Positions 10,681-20,655 are shown, counted from the stretch's first letter. The stretch is DNA of 36,586 nt from Streptomyces sp. SID4985 (GCF_009863025.1 NZ_WWIR01000161.1:1-36586); one strand, 5' to 3'. Notes: generated by a model not told the origin, from the sequence alone. Translations and numbers: made by a program.

Positions 10681-11655
10681 TTACGACGGCGCCTGTTCGC
10701 CGTACAGCTCCAGCGCCGAGCGCGCCCCCCGCAGGAGTTCGGCACGCGCCTCGGGCGGGTCCAGGATCTCCACCTGGTCGGAGAATCCCAGGAGTTGGCG
10801 CACCGCGCGCAGCACCGGGAAGGTCATCCGGGCGACGACCCACTCCTCCTCCCCCGCGTCCGGCGGGAGTTCGGCCAGATGGGGGCCCGCGACGCGCAGG
10901 AAGAAGTCCAGGCGTTCGCGGCGCACCCGCACGGTGACGTCGATCGCGCCGTCCGGCCAGTCCTCCACCTGGCGGAGCAACACCTCCCACACGTCGGCCA
11001 GTTCGATGCCGGGACGGCGGCGCACGGGGTCGTCGAGGAGACGGGCCGCGTACACCCGGTCGGCCCGGAAGAGCTGCGGCCGGGCCCGCCGGTCCGCGAC
11101 CAGGTACCAGACCCCGGCCTTGGCGACCAGGCCGTACGGGTCCACGGTGTAGGTGCGCGGCTCCCGCTGTCCGCTGTGCCGGTAGCGCAGCCGCAGCCGC
11201 CGGTCGCGGAACACCGCCTCCCGCAGCACCTCCAGATCGACGGCCGCCCGCGGTCCGTCGCGCCAGCGCGTGGCGTCGACCAGGACGCGGCGGCTGGCGA
11301 GTTCGGCGGCGGGCCGGTGCGGTTCGGGCAGCGCGGCCATCACCTTGCGCAGGGCCGAGCCGAGGGCGGCGTCGAGACCGAGCGCCGCGTGCGTGCCCTC
11401 GGCGGCCAGGATGAACAGCGCGCGGGACTCGTCGGCGGTCAGCCCCGTGACATCCGTACGGAAGCCCGCGAGCAGGGCGATGCCGCCGTGCCGCCCGCGC
11501 TCGGCGTACACCGGGACCCCGGCGGCGGACAGCGCCTCCACGTCCCGGTAGACCGTGCGCACCGACACCTCCAGGCGGGAGGCGAGTTCACGCGCGGGCA
11601 CCCGGCCCCGGGTCTGGAGGAGCAGCAGGATCGACAGCAGCCGGTCGGACTTCAC
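10681..11655 (-). CDS. HTH/WYL-domain transcriptional regulator (YafY type)
   Basis: This 324-residue regulator has an N-terminal DeoR-like winged helix (RLLSILLLLQTRGRVPARELA, then SVRTVYRDVEALSAAGVPVYAERG). A central WYL domain follows (VDPYGLVAKAGVWYLVADR near residue 170), then a C-terminal WCX-type extension. WYL proteins often bind nucleic acid or nucleotide ligands and repress a neighbouring gene. The GTG start at 11655 (VKSDRLLS) is typical of the family; a longer in-frame ATG start lacks support. It converges on the TetR gene with only 16 bases between stops. It is divergent from a maleylpyruvate-isomerase-like gene, with a near-perfect palindrome in between that is a plausible operator. 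Confidence 0.92.
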   Translation of the reverse strand: MKSDRLLSILLLLQTRGRVPARELASRLEVSVRTVYRDVEALSAAGVPVYAERGRHGGIALLAGFRTDVTGLTADESRALFILAAEGTHAALGLDAALGSALRKVMAALPEPHRPAAELASRRVLVDATRWRDGPRAAVDLEVLREAVFRDRRLRLRYRHSGQREPRTYTVDPYGLVAKAGVWYLVADRRARPQLFRADRVYAARLLDDPVRRRPGIELADVWEVLLRQVEDWPDGAIDVTVRVRRERLDFFLRVAGPHLAELPPDAGEEEWVVARMTFPVLRAVRQLLGFSDQVEILDPPEARAELLRGARSALELYGEQAPS

Positions 11656-11695
11656 GCACCCAGAATCGCGCCACTCGGAGGACACGCACAAATGT

Positions 11696-11710
11696 TGACG
11701 GAATCTGTCA
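11696..11710. promoter_or_regulatory. Candidate operator palindrome of the WYL regulator
   Basis: The 15-base element TGACGGAATCTGTCA is an inverted repeat with a single mismatched pair (arms TGAC-GA / TC-GTCA). It sits in the middle of the divergent region between the WYL regulator (start 11655) and the TIGR03086-type gene (start 11774). The preceding bases create TTGACG, which could double as a -35 element for the rightward gene. Location and symmetry suggest a repressor site; binding is inferred. Confidence 0.5.
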
Positions 11711-11773
11711 GGTTTTCCGCCGATGCTCGCTCCACCGGCTCACGAGCCCCACCGATCCAGCGAGAGGCACACC

Positions 11774-12370
11774 ATGACCACCACCGCGTTCACCGACCCC
11801 CGTCCCGTCTACCACCGCGCGAGCGAGCAGGCGGCCCGCCTGATCGCGGCGGTACGGCCCGATCAGCTCGGACTCCCCACGGCGTGTACCGAGTTCGACG
11901 TGCGCGGACTCCTGGAGCACGTCGTCAACGGCACCCGGGGCATCGCCGCGATCCCCGGCGGCGCGGCACCCGCCCCGGGCGGCCGCGCCGCCGGGGAGGT
12001 CGCCGACGACGGCTGGGGCGCGGCCTACGACGAGGTCCGCACCCTCATGCTGAAGGCGTGGGACGACGACGATCTCATGACGCGGGCGGTCCGGGTGCCG
12101 TGGGGCGAGGTCCCCGGCCACGCGGCCCTCTCGGGCTATGTGATGGAGATCGTGGCCCACACCTGGGACCTGTCCGACGCGCTCGGCCACCCCTTCGCGC
12201 TCGACCCGGAGGTGGGCGCGTTCGCGCTCGCGGTGGCCGAGCGGCAGCTCCCGGACTCGCGTCCGCGCGAGGTGCTGCCGTTCGGGGAGCGCCACCCGGC
12301 CCCCGAGGGCGCCGACGCCTACGGGCGCCTCGCGGCGTGGCTCGGCCGTACGCCGGTCAGCCGAGCCTGA
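11774..12370 (+). CDS. TIGR03086 / mycothiol-dependent maleylpyruvate isomerase N-terminal domain protein
   Basis: The 198-residue protein resembles the DinB-like, metal-binding four-helix family TIGR03086, common in actinobacteria. Characteristic features are the N-terminal tract ACTEFDVRGLLEHVVNGT with a His near residue 55, and the later EIVAHTWDLSDALG with the HxxxD metal pair. Members are thought to be mycothiol-linked transferases or isomerases, but this one's substrate is unknown. ATG at 11774 is preceded by GAGAGG. It is divergent from a WYL regulator, which probably controls it, and its 3-prime end overlaps the convergent thioesterase gene by 14 bases. Confidence 0.88.
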   Translation: MTTTAFTDPRPVYHRASEQAARLIAAVRPDQLGLPTACTEFDVRGLLEHVVNGTRGIAAIPGGAAPAPGGRAAGEVADDGWGAAYDEVRTLMLKAWDDDDLMTRAVRVPWGEVPGHAALSGYVMEIVAHTWDLSDALGHPFALDPEVGAFALAVAERQLPDSRPREVLPFGERHPAPEGADAYGRLAAWLGRTPVSRA

Positions 12371-13217
12371 CGCGGGCGAGCTGACGGGACTGGGCGACGA
12401 GCCGGTCCTCGCTGTCCCAGACCTCGGCGTCCTCCTCCAGGAAGCCTCCGGCCAGGTTGCGGGTGGTGATCGACACCCGCAGCGGGCCGGGGGCCGGGCG
12501 CCTGCGGACGTGGACGGTCAGCTCGACGGTGGGCACCCAGCCGGTCAGCCCGATCTCGAACGCGGTCGGCGGCAGCGCGTCCACCGTGAGCAGCAGCGAG
12601 AGCGGGTCGGCGTCGCGGCCGTCGGCGAGCCCGAACCAGGCCCGCATCTCGCCCTTGCCGGAGGGCGCGCCCAGCGCCCAGCCGAGGGTCGCGGGGTCCA
12701 GCTTGAGCATGAGCCGGTCGGTGATGGCCGAGCTGCCCTCGACCGGCGCCGGACCGTCCTCGGGGCCCAGACACCGCTCCAGCGGCGGGATCACGGGCGG
12801 GACGGCGGTGGTGCGCACGTCGTCGGGGAGGGCGCCGAGGTCGCCGTAGGAGGCGAGGACGCGGATGCGCTCCACCTCGTTGCCGTCGGCGTCGTACTGG
12901 AACAGCGACGCCTGGCCGGTGGAGAGGGTGCGGCCGGTGCGCACGGTCTCGGTGCGCACCACGGCGGGCCCCGGCTGGGAGGCCGTCAGATAGTGCGCGG
13001 AGACCGAGAACGGGTCGGGGTGCGGGAGGGTGTCCGCGAGGGCCCGGCCGAGGACGGCCAGCAGATAGCCGCCGTTGACGGCGCTGATGATGGTCCAGCC
13101 GGCCGAGAGGTCGATGTCGTAGACGCCGGGCTCGCGGCGGACGACCGCGGTGTCGCGGTCGAACTCGCTGTCGCCGATCAGGGCCGCTGCGGCGGGTACG
13201 GAAGCTGCTTCTGGCAT
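12357..13217 (-). CDS. Acyl-CoA thioesterase-like double hot-dog protein (TesB type)
   Basis: This 286-residue protein has two hot-dog halves. The N-terminal half contains WTIISAVNGGYLLAVLGRAL and SAHYLTASQPGPAVVRTE. The C-terminal half contains LTVDALPPTAFEIG and VELTVHVRR, ending in WDSEDRLVAQSRQLARV, the characteristic TesB-family ending. It probably hydrolyses acyl-CoA in the cytoplasm; chain-length preference is not predictable. ATG at 13217 (MPEAASV) is the more natural start than an in-frame upstream codon. The short upstream region is AT-richer than its surroundings (around 13225-13258) and contains TACTGCTTAGTA on the coding strand, a possible promoter or operator. Confidence 0.88.
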   Translation of the reverse strand: MPEAASVPAAAALIGDSEFDRDTAVVRREPGVYDIDLSAGWTIISAVNGGYLLAVLGRALADTLPHPDPFSVSAHYLTASQPGPAVVRTETVRTGRTLSTGQASLFQYDADGNEVERIRVLASYGDLGALPDDVRTTAVPPVIPPLERCLGPEDGPAPVEGSSAITDRLMLKLDPATLGWALGAPSGKGEMRAWFGLADGRDADPLSLLLTVDALPPTAFEIGLTGWVPTVELTVHVRRRPAPGPLRVSITTRNLAGGFLEEDAEVWDSEDRLVAQSRQLARVRLG

Positions 13218-13263
13218 GGGTGAACCGTACAACAACAAATTACTAAGCAGTAGCTTTGGCCGC

Positions 13264-13923
13264 CTACTCCTCCGTGACCGTCGAGCGCCGGTTCCAGGCG
13301 CGCGGCGCCCGCCAGTGGTACTTCATCGCCAGCAGCCGCAGCACGAAGGCGGTGACGGCGGCGACGCCGCTGGTGAGGGGGGTGAGGGCGTCGTAGCGGA
13401 TGCAGAGCACCACCATGGTGGCGCCGACGATCGCCGGGACGGCGTACAGGTCGCGGTCCCAGCGCAGCAGCGAGGGCACCTCGTTGGCGAGCACGTCGCG
13501 CAGCACACCGCCGCCCACGGCGGTGGCGAGACCGAGCGTCGCGGAGGCGGTGAGGCCGAGGCCGTAGCTGTACGCCTTGGTCGTGCCGGTGACGCAGAAG
13601 AGGCCGAGACCGGCCGCGTCGAAGACGAGCACCGCCGACTGGATGCGCTCGACGTGCGGATGCAGGAAGAAGACCACCACGGCGGTGAGCAGCGGGGTCA
13701 CGAAGTAGCCCAGGTCCGTGAAGGCCGCCGGCGGCACGGCCCCGATGATCAGATCGCGGATCAGCCCTCCGCCCAGCGCGGTCACCTCGGCGAGGACGGC
13801 GATGCCGAAGACGTCGAAGTTCTTCCGGACGGCCAGCAGGGCGCCGGAGATCGCGAACACGAAGATGCCGATGACATCCAGCGTGTGCTGAACGGAGGGA
13901 CTGAAGAGTTGCTGGATCTGCAC
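13264..13923 (-). CDS. TRIC/UPF0126-family membrane protein (YicG-like)
   Basis: The 219-residue protein is hydrophobic, with about seven membrane segments, and has the internal duplication typical of UPF0126 proteins. The first repeat includes FAISGALLAVRKNFDVFGI and ALGGGLIRDLI. The second includes GTTKAYSYGLGLTASATLG and AVGGGVLRDVL. Prokaryotic members form trimeric intracellular-cation-type channels, so potassium or other monovalent-cation permeation at the cytoplasmic membrane is the likely role. GTG at 13923 (VQIQQLF) is preferred because AGGTGAG lies upstream and the longer extension is Arg/Gly-rich and not membrane-like. Confidence 0.92.
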   Translation of the reverse strand: MQIQQLFSPSVQHTLDVIGIFVFAISGALLAVRKNFDVFGIAVLAEVTALGGGLIRDLIIGAVPPAAFTDLGYFVTPLLTAVVVFFLHPHVERIQSAVLVFDAAGLGLFCVTGTTKAYSYGLGLTASATLGLATAVGGGVLRDVLANEVPSLLRWDRDLYAVPAIVGATMVVLCIRYDALTPLTSGVAAVTAFVLRLLAMKYHWRAPRAWNRRSTVTEE

Positions 13924-13997
13924 CCTGCCATTCTCACCTGACGGCGGGTGCGCGCCTTGCAATGCCAGGCGCGCTCCGGTCCGGTCCGGGAACGCGA

Positions 13998-14025
13998 AAC
14001 GGCCGCCGCGAGTGCGGCGGCCGTT
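13998..14025 (-). terminator. Rho-independent-like terminator of the opp operon
   Basis: A perfect stem (ACGGCCGCCGC / GCGGCGGCCGT, extended by one A-T pair to 12 bp) with a four-base loop begins 29 bases after the oppF stop. On the minus strand it is followed by a short mixed T tract (GTTTCG). Its position at the end of the five-gene transporter unit supports termination. Confidence 0.75.
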
Positions 14026-14053
14026 CGGTGTCACATGCCGGTGCGGTCCGGGC

Positions 14054-15324
<1,271 letters not shown>

Positions 15325-15328
<4 letters not shown>

Positions 15329-16425
15329 AGCTTCGGCGCAATCTCTTCGGTCCAGATCCGCTCACGGTCCTCGGCCGAGAGGTGGCAGGCGGTCCAGTGC
15401 CGCCCGGAGTCCACCAGCTCCAGCTCGGGGCGCACGGTGCGGGTGACGTTCCCCTTGGGGATGTCCGCGTACGGGCAGCGCGGGTTGAAGGCGCAGCCCG
15501 AGGGGATGTTGATGAGGCTCGGCGGCTGGCCCTTGACGGGGATGAGCCGCTCCTCGGTCACCCGGTCGATGCGCGGCATCGAGCCGAGCAGACCCCAGGT
15601 GTAGGGGTGCTGCGGCTTCTCGAAGATCTCGTCGACCGGACCGCGCTCCACGCACCGGCCGCCGTACATCACCAGCACGTCGTCCGCGATCTCGGCGACC
15701 ACACCGAGGTCGTGGGTGATCATCATGACCGCGGAGCCGAACTCCTTCTGCAGGTCCCGGATCAGGTCCAGGATCTGCGCCTGCACGGTCACGTCGAGCG
15801 CGGTGGTCGGCTCGTCCGCGATGAGCAGCTCGGGGTTGTTGACCAGGGCCATGGCGATCATGGCGCGCTGGCGCATACCGCCGGAGAACTCGTGCGGGTA
15901 GCTGTCGACGCGCTTGGCCGGCTCGGGGATGCCCACGCGGTCCAGCATCTCGATGGCGCGCGTGCGGGCCACCTTCTTGCTGACCTTGTGGTGGACCCGG
16001 TAAGCCTCCACGATCTGGTTGCCGATCGTGTAGTACGGGTGCATCGCGGACAGCGGGTCCTGGAAGATCATCGCCATTTCGCGGCCGCGGAGCTTGCGCA
16101 CCTCGTCCGGGGAGGCGGAGACCAGTTCCTTGCCGGCGAGACGGATCTCGCCGGACATCTGGACGTTCTTGCCGCGCGCGCCGAGCCGGTGCAGGCCCAT
16201 GATCGCCAGCGAGGTCACCGACTTGCCGGAGCCGGACTCACCCACGACGGCGAGGGTCTTGCCCTTCTCCAGCGAGAAGGTGAGCCCGTCGACGGACTTG
16301 ACGAGGCCGTCGTCGGTCGGGAAGTGCACCTTGAGGTCGCGGACCTCCAGGAACGCCTCGGAGGCCTTGCCCGAGGAGCCCGAGGACTCCTCCACGGCGG
16401 CGCCGGTCTTGGAAAGTTCGGTCAC
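15325..16425 (-). CDS. oppD: Oligopeptide ABC transporter ATPase OppD/DppD
   Basis: The 366-residue ATPase contains an N-terminal Ser/Glu-rich lead of about 25 residues. Walker [12 protein letters not shown], signature [12 protein letters not shown], Walker [13 protein letters not shown] and [15 protein letters not shown] follow in order. The C-terminal oligopeptide domain has [11 protein letters not shown]. Together with OppF it would form the heterodimeric motor on the cytoplasmic face of the permeases. The GTG start at 16425 overlaps the oppB stop by four bases (GTGA), and its own stop overlaps the oppF start, so B, D and F are translationally coupled. Confidence 0.95.
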
Positions 16426-17429
16426 GAGAGCCTCACGCGCGGGTCGGCGGCCGCGTACACCACGTCCACCAGGAGATTTGCGATCACGACGAAGAAGGCG
16501 GCGAGCATGGTGACGCCGAGGATCTTGGGCAGGTCGTTGTCGGTGATGCCCTGCACCGCGTACTCGCCGATGCCGTGCAGCGAGAACACGTACTCCGTGA
16601 TCACCGCACCGCCCAGGAGCAGGCCGATGTCCATGCCGAAGACGGTGATGATCGGCGTGAGGGCGGCGCGCAGACCGTGCCGGAAGACGACTCGCTGCTC
16701 GCGCAGGCCCTTCGCGCGGGCCGTGCGGATGAAGTCCTCGTTCATCGTCTCCAGCATGCCCGAACGGGTCAGGCGCGCATAGATGGCCGAGTACAGCAGG
16801 GCCAGCGAACACCACGCCGGGAAGAGGGTGTTGGCCCACTGGCTGGGGTTCTCGGTGAACGGCACATAGGTGTCACCGAAGATCGGCCAGGTGTCGACGA
16901 AGAGCAGGATCGCCAGGTTGCCCGTGAAGAACATGGGCAGGGAGACACCGGCGAGGGCGACGCCCATGAAGGTGCGGTCGAGGAACGAGCGCGGCTTCAG
17001 GGCGGAGATGACACCGGCGATCACGCCGGAGACCAGCCACAGCACGGCGGCACCGACGGCCAGCGAGAAGGTGACCGGAAGGCGGTCGACCAGCTCCGGC
17101 CAGACCGCCTGGTGGGTCTTGAAGGAGTAGCCGAAACACGGTGCCGCACAGAGCACCGTCGTGGGACCGAGGTCGTAGGTCGCGCCGGACACGATCCCCT
17201 TGATGAAGTGCCAGTACTGGATGTAGACAGGCTGATCCAGACCGAGGTTGTGCTTGACCGCGGCGATGTCCGCCTTCGACGGGCTCTTGCCGATGTACTG
17301 CTGCGCCAGCTGATCCGCTGTCTGGCCGGCGAGCCGTGGCAGCAAGAAGAAGATGGCGAAGGTGACCGCGGAGACGACCAGCAGCAGGATCACTGCCGCG
17401 AACGTCCGGCGGAGGATGTACGAGATCAC
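16422..17429 (-). CDS. oppB: Oligopeptide ABC transporter permease OppB/DppB
   Basis: The 335-residue integral membrane protein has the typical first helix (YILRRTFAAVILLLVVSAVTF) and a long extracytoplasmic loop (about residues 35-120) with the NLGLDQPVYIQYWHF motif. Five further helices and the EAA-type loop TARAKGLREQRVVFRHGLRAAL contact the ATPases. It pairs with OppC (19303-20301). It is separated from the upstream binding-protein gene by 71 bases containing a strong hairpin, and is tightly coupled to oppD downstream. The N-terminal ATG at 17429 matches the usual MxxYIxRR start of the family. Confidence 0.95.
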   Translation of the reverse strand: MISYILRRTFAAVILLLVVSAVTFAIFFLLPRLAGQTADQLAQQYIGKSPSKADIAAVKHNLGLDQPVYIQYWHFIKGIVSGATYDLGPTTVLCAAPCFGYSFKTHQAVWPELVDRLPVTFSLAVGAAVLWLVSGVIAGVISALKPRSFLDRTFMGVALAGVSLPMFFTGNLAILLFVDTWPIFGDTYVPFTENPSQWANTLFPAWCSLALLYSAIYARLTRSGMLETMNEDFIRTARAKGLREQRVVFRHGLRAALTPIITVFGMDIGLLLGGAVITEYVFSLHGIGEYAVQGITDNDLPKILGVTMLAAFFVVIANLLVDVVYAAADPRVRLS

Positions 17430-17441
17430 GGGGACCGGCGC

Positions 17442-17474
17442 TGGTGCCCGCGGGCTGTAGACCCGCGGGCACCA
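17442..17474 (-). promoter_or_regulatory. Intra-operon hairpin between oppA and oppB
   Basis: A perfect 13-bp inverted repeat (GGTGCCCGCGGG / CCCGCGGGCACC plus a T-A pair) with a seven-base loop fills the gap between the substrate-binding protein stop and the oppB start. No T-run follows on the minus strand. In other transporter operons such hairpins stabilise the upstream binding-protein message or partly terminate transcription, giving excess binding protein over permease. That role is inferred from position. Confidence 0.7.
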
Positions 17475-17500
17475 ATGCCTTCACCTGCCTTCCGGGGCTG

Positions 17501-19246
17501 CTACTTCTGGTTGGAGCCGATGTTGAGGTAGTCGTACTGACCGCTGAAGGCAGCAGTGGAGACCAGGTTGGTGTTGTTGTACGGGCGGGCCAGCAGGACC
17601 TTGAAGTACGTCAGCGGAACGAGGGCCGCGTCGTCCATGGTCTTCTTGTCGATCTGCGCGTAGAGGGCGTTGCGCTCGGAGTCGCCCTGCGTCGCGATCG
17701 ACTGACCGAGGAGCTTGTTGACGTCCTTGTTGTCGTACTGCGACAGGTTGGTGTTACCCGACTGGCTGATCGCCTTGCCGTTCAGGATCTGCTGCAGGAA
17801 GCCGTAGCCGGAAGGCCAGTCGGCACCCCACTGCATCATCATCAGGCCGATGTTCTGCTTCTTGGTGAAGTTCGGCACGCCCGCGTAGTCGGTGAAGTAC
17901 TTGCCCGACGGGTACTGCTTGAGGGTGGCGTTGATGCCGACCTTCTTCAGCGAGTTGATGATCGCGGTGGCCGCGTCCACCTCCTGCTGACGGTCGGAGC
18001 GCGCGGAGATGTTGGTGCTGATCGCCTTCTTGCCGCAGGCCTTCAGCTGCTCCTTGGCCTTGGCGACGTCACCCTTGTTGCCGGCCGTCGCGTAGACGTC
18101 GGCCTTCTGGTAGCCGGTGATGTCCGGGGGCAGGACCGTGGTGGCGATGTCGCCGCGGATCGGGCCGCCCTCGGCGGTCTGCACCGAGAACTTGTCGACG
18201 GCGTACTCGACGGCCTTGCGGCACTCGAGCTTGTCGAACGGCGCGACCTTGGTGTTGATCGCCATGTAGACGAGACGGCCACCGAAGGTGTTGTCGGTGT
18301 TGGCCTTCTTGTCCGGGTCGGAGAGGACCTGGGCCTGGGTGGCGGCCTGGACGCCGGTGCCGGCGAGCTCGATGGCCTTGCCCGCCTGGACGTCCTTGTC
18401 GATCGTCTCGGGGTTGACCTTGAGCTTGACGACGATCTGGTCCGGCAGCTGCTTGCGCAGCGGGTCCGTCTTGGCGTCCCAGTTCTTGTTGCGGACGAGG
18501 ACGGCCTGCTTGCCCTCGTCGTAGCTCTGGAACTGGTAGGAGCCGGAGGAGACGACGTTCTTGACGTAGTCGACGCCGTTGTCCTTGGCCTTCGGCACCG
18601 GCGCGGTCTGCGGCGCGGCGACCAGGTAGTCGAACTCCTGGAAGGCCTGCTTCAGGTGGAAGACGATCGTGGTGTCGTCCGGCGTCTCGATGGACGACAG
18701 GCCCTTGTCGCTCTTGTCCTTGTAGGGGCCCTTGTACTTGTCCCCGCCGACCAGCAGCTGCTGGAAGTAGTTCGGGCCGAGGGAGAGCACGTCACGCGCG
18801 AAGTTGGAGCGCTCGACGGCGTACTTGACGTCCTTCGACGTGATCGCCGAGCCGTCCTGGTACTTCAGGCCCGTACGCAGCTTGTACGTCCAGGTCTTGC
18901 CGCCGTCGCTCGGGGTGCCCTTGCCGGCCGCGAGGTCGGGGACCAGGGTGTTGCCCTTCTCGCCCGGGGCGGGCTGGAAGGTCATCAGCGGGCGGGCCCA
19001 CAGACGGCTGAGGTTGTACATGTACGCGTAGTACGTGTTGCCGGGGTCGAACGAGTCCGGGACGTCGGACAGTTCGTAGGTGACCGTCCCGCCCTTCTTG
19101 TCCGAGGCGTTGACGACACCGGTGGTCGCGGCGTTGGCCGGGGCCGACTTGGCGTCGCTCTTCTTGGAATCGGCCTTGCTACAGCCTGTGACGAGCAGGC
19201 TCGCGGACCCGAGGACCGCGATAGCGGCCAGCGCTGACCTTCGCAT
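17501..19246 (-). CDS. oppA: Peptide ABC transporter substrate-binding lipoprotein OppA/DppA
   Basis: The 581-residue protein is a family 5 solute-binding protein. The signal peptide MRRSALAAIAVLGSASL ends in a lipobox LVTGC with Cys22, so it should be lipid-anchored outside the membrane. The mature part starts with a Lys/Ser-rich linker. GGTVTYELSDVPDSFDPGN and DLAAGKGTPSDGGKTWTYKL follow, the classic SBP_bac_5 motifs. It would capture peptides or similar ligands for the adjacent permeases. ATG at 19246 is chosen because AAGGGG lies about 12 bases upstream and the signal peptide begins there; an in-frame GTG at 19267 is the alternative. It sits between the two permease genes. Confidence 0.95.
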   Translation of the reverse strand: MRRSALAAIAVLGSASLLVTGCSKADSKKSDAKSAPANAATTGVVNASDKKGGTVTYELSDVPDSFDPGNTYYAYMYNLSRLWARPLMTFQPAPGEKGNTLVPDLAAGKGTPSDGGKTWTYKLRTGLKYQDGSAITSKDVKYAVERSNFARDVLSLGPNYFQQLLVGGDKYKGPYKDKSDKGLSSIETPDDTTIVFHLKQAFQEFDYLVAAPQTAPVPKAKDNGVDYVKNVVSSGSYQFQSYDEGKQAVLVRNKNWDAKTDPLRKQLPDQIVVKLKVNPETIDKDVQAGKAIELAGTGVQAATQAQVLSDPDKKANTDNTFGGRLVYMAINTKVAPFDKLECRKAVEYAVDKFSVQTAEGGPIRGDIATTVLPPDITGYQKADVYATAGNKGDVAKAKEQLKACGKKAISTNISARSDRQQEVDAATAIINSLKKVGINATLKQYPSGKYFTDYAGVPNFTKKQNIGLMMMQWGADWPSGYGFLQQILNGKAISQSGNTNLSQYDNKDVNKLLGQSIATQGDSERNALYAQIDKKTMDDAALVPLTYFKVLLARPYNNTNLVSTAAFSGQYDYLNIGSNQK

Positions 19247-19302
19247 GATGGGCGTATTCCCCTTCACAATCGGAAACTTGGTTGGGCTCTCCGCGGCAGA
19301 CT

Positions 19303-20301
19303 TCAGCGGCTGCGCGGGTCGAGAGCGTCGCGGAGACCGTCACCGAGCAGGTTGAACGCCAGGACAGTCACGAAGATGGCGAGACCGGGGACGATCATGT
19401 ACTGCGGGTCGACCTCGTAGAAGTTGACCGCGTCGCGGAGCATGCCGCCCCAGGACGCCTGCGGGGGCTGGATACCGACACCGAGGAAGCTCAGGGAAGC
19501 CTCGAACAGGATGTTGGTCGGGATGAGCAGCGTCGAGTAGACGATGATCGGGCCGACCAGGTTCGGCATCAGCTCGCGGAAGAGAATGTACGGGCCCTTG
19601 GCGCCCATGCCGCGCGAGGCGTCGACGAACTCGCGCTCGCGCAGGGCGAGGGTCTGGCCGCGCACGATCCGGCCCAGGTAGGGCCAGTTGAAGAAGCCGA
19701 TGACGAAGATCAGCACGCTCAGGTGCAGCGGCAGGCCGGTGAGGCCGAAGGCGCCGCCCTGGAGGGTGGCCGAGATCGCGATGGCGAAGAGCAGCAGCGG
19801 GAAGGCGAGGAAGGTGTCCATCAGGCGGCTGATGATCGAGTCCACGCGGCCGCCGTAGAAACCGGCGACGACACCGAGGATGGCGCCGATCACGTTGGAG
19901 AGGATCGTCGCGCCGAAGGCGACCACCAGCGAGACCCAGGAACCCTCGAGGATGCGGGTCGCGATGTCACGGCCGAACTTGGGGTCCACGCCCAGCGGGT
20001 GATCGGCGCTCATGCCGCCCCAGCTGCCCTTGGGGAGCGAGGTGTTGGCGTCGATCAGGTCCTGGTGGAAGGCGTTGGGATCGAGGCCGAGGGCGGCCTG
20101 GATCGGACGCGCGAGCACCGCCAGCAGGACGAGCAGGATGACGATGACGGCCCCGGCGACGGCGGCCTTGTCCTTCTTGAACCGCGTCCAGGCGATCTGC
20201 CCTAGAGAACGACCCTCGATCTTCCCCTTGCCGGCGCCGTCGAGCACAGCTTCCGGCTGTGCTTCGGCTGCCGCCCCGGTGGTCTCGATCGGTGCGGTCA
20301 C
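19303..20301 (-). CDS. oppC: Oligopeptide ABC transporter permease OppC/DppC
   Basis: The 332-residue permease has a ~35-residue Ala/Glu-rich cytoplasmic N-terminus and the segment GQIAWTRFKKDKAAVAGAVIV at the first helix. An extracytoplasmic loop contains HPLGVDPKFGRDIATRILEGSWVSL, a hallmark of OppC/DppC. The EAA loop is REFVDASRGMGAKGPYILFRELMPN. It ends in NLLGDGLRDALDPRSR, the standard family ending. GTG at 20301 has GAGAGGGG about ten bases upstream; the longer frame was rejected. It is the first gene of the operon, 55 bases before oppA, which is an unusual order because the binding protein usually leads. Confidence 0.94.
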   Translation of the reverse strand: MTAPIETTGAAAEAQPEAVLDGAGKGKIEGRSLGQIAWTRFKKDKAAVAGAVIVILLVLLAVLARPIQAALGLDPNAFHQDLIDANTSLPKGSWGGMSADHPLGVDPKFGRDIATRILEGSWVSLVVAFGATILSNVIGAILGVVAGFYGGRVDSIISRLMDTFLAFPLLLFAIAISATLQGGAFGLTGLPLHLSVLIFVIGFFNWPYLGRIVRGQTLALREREFVDASRGMGAKGPYILFRELMPNLVGPIIVYSTLLIPTNILFEASLSFLGVGIQPPQASWGGMLRDAVNFYEVDPQYMIVPGLAIFVTVLAFNLLGDGLRDALDPRSR

Positions 20302-20630
20302 AGTGACCCGACCCCTCTCGCCGGTGGTGACCGGCCTGTGCCTGCCGCGGATTGCGGCTATGTCGACTTGCACTCGAACACAAGATCTCCACCTCGTGTT
20401 CTGTTCGGGAGTCTTCAGTGCGGTCGTGATCGGCCGCCAGTCCTGACAGGGAATGGATGCGCAACCGTGATCCACTGAAGGGGGTTTCCGTTACCGGATC
20501 CGTGGGTAACCATCTTCGAATGGTGGCCAGTTGGGACAGACTGGCAATTCCACGCGGTTGGGGTGGAACGGCGCACGCCCGGGGGCGCCCTTGTGTTTCC
20601 GGTACGTAAATTTTGCTCGCGGAAAACCAA
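20302..20630. promoter_or_regulatory. Upstream region of the opp operon with three inverted repeats
   Basis: No gene is supported here. The stretch is AT-richer than its surroundings and should contain the opp promoter, read leftward. Three short dyads are visible: GAACAC-N14-GTGTTC at 20376-20401, GTTACC-N9-GGTAAC at 20490-20510, and GCCAGT-N8-ACTGGC at 20526-20545. They are candidate regulator sites. A possible -35 TTGTGT on the minus strand overlaps the first dyad. None is confirmed. Confidence 0.45.
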
Positions 20631-20650
20631 AGGCCCTCCGTGGAGGGCCT
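20631..20650 (-). terminator. Rho-independent terminator after the SseB-like genes
   Basis: AGGCCCTCC and GGAGGGCCT form a compact stem just past the stop of the downstream SseB-like gene (20656). On the minus strand a T-rich tract (TTTGGTTTTCC) follows directly, the expected form of an intrinsic terminator for the leftward unit. Confidence 0.75.
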
Positions 20651-20655
20651 GTTGA

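Noticed and set aside
12340..12390. 14-base overlap of two convergent stops as a sequencing error
   Set aside because: Both proteins end in natural family C-termini, so the overlap is probably real.
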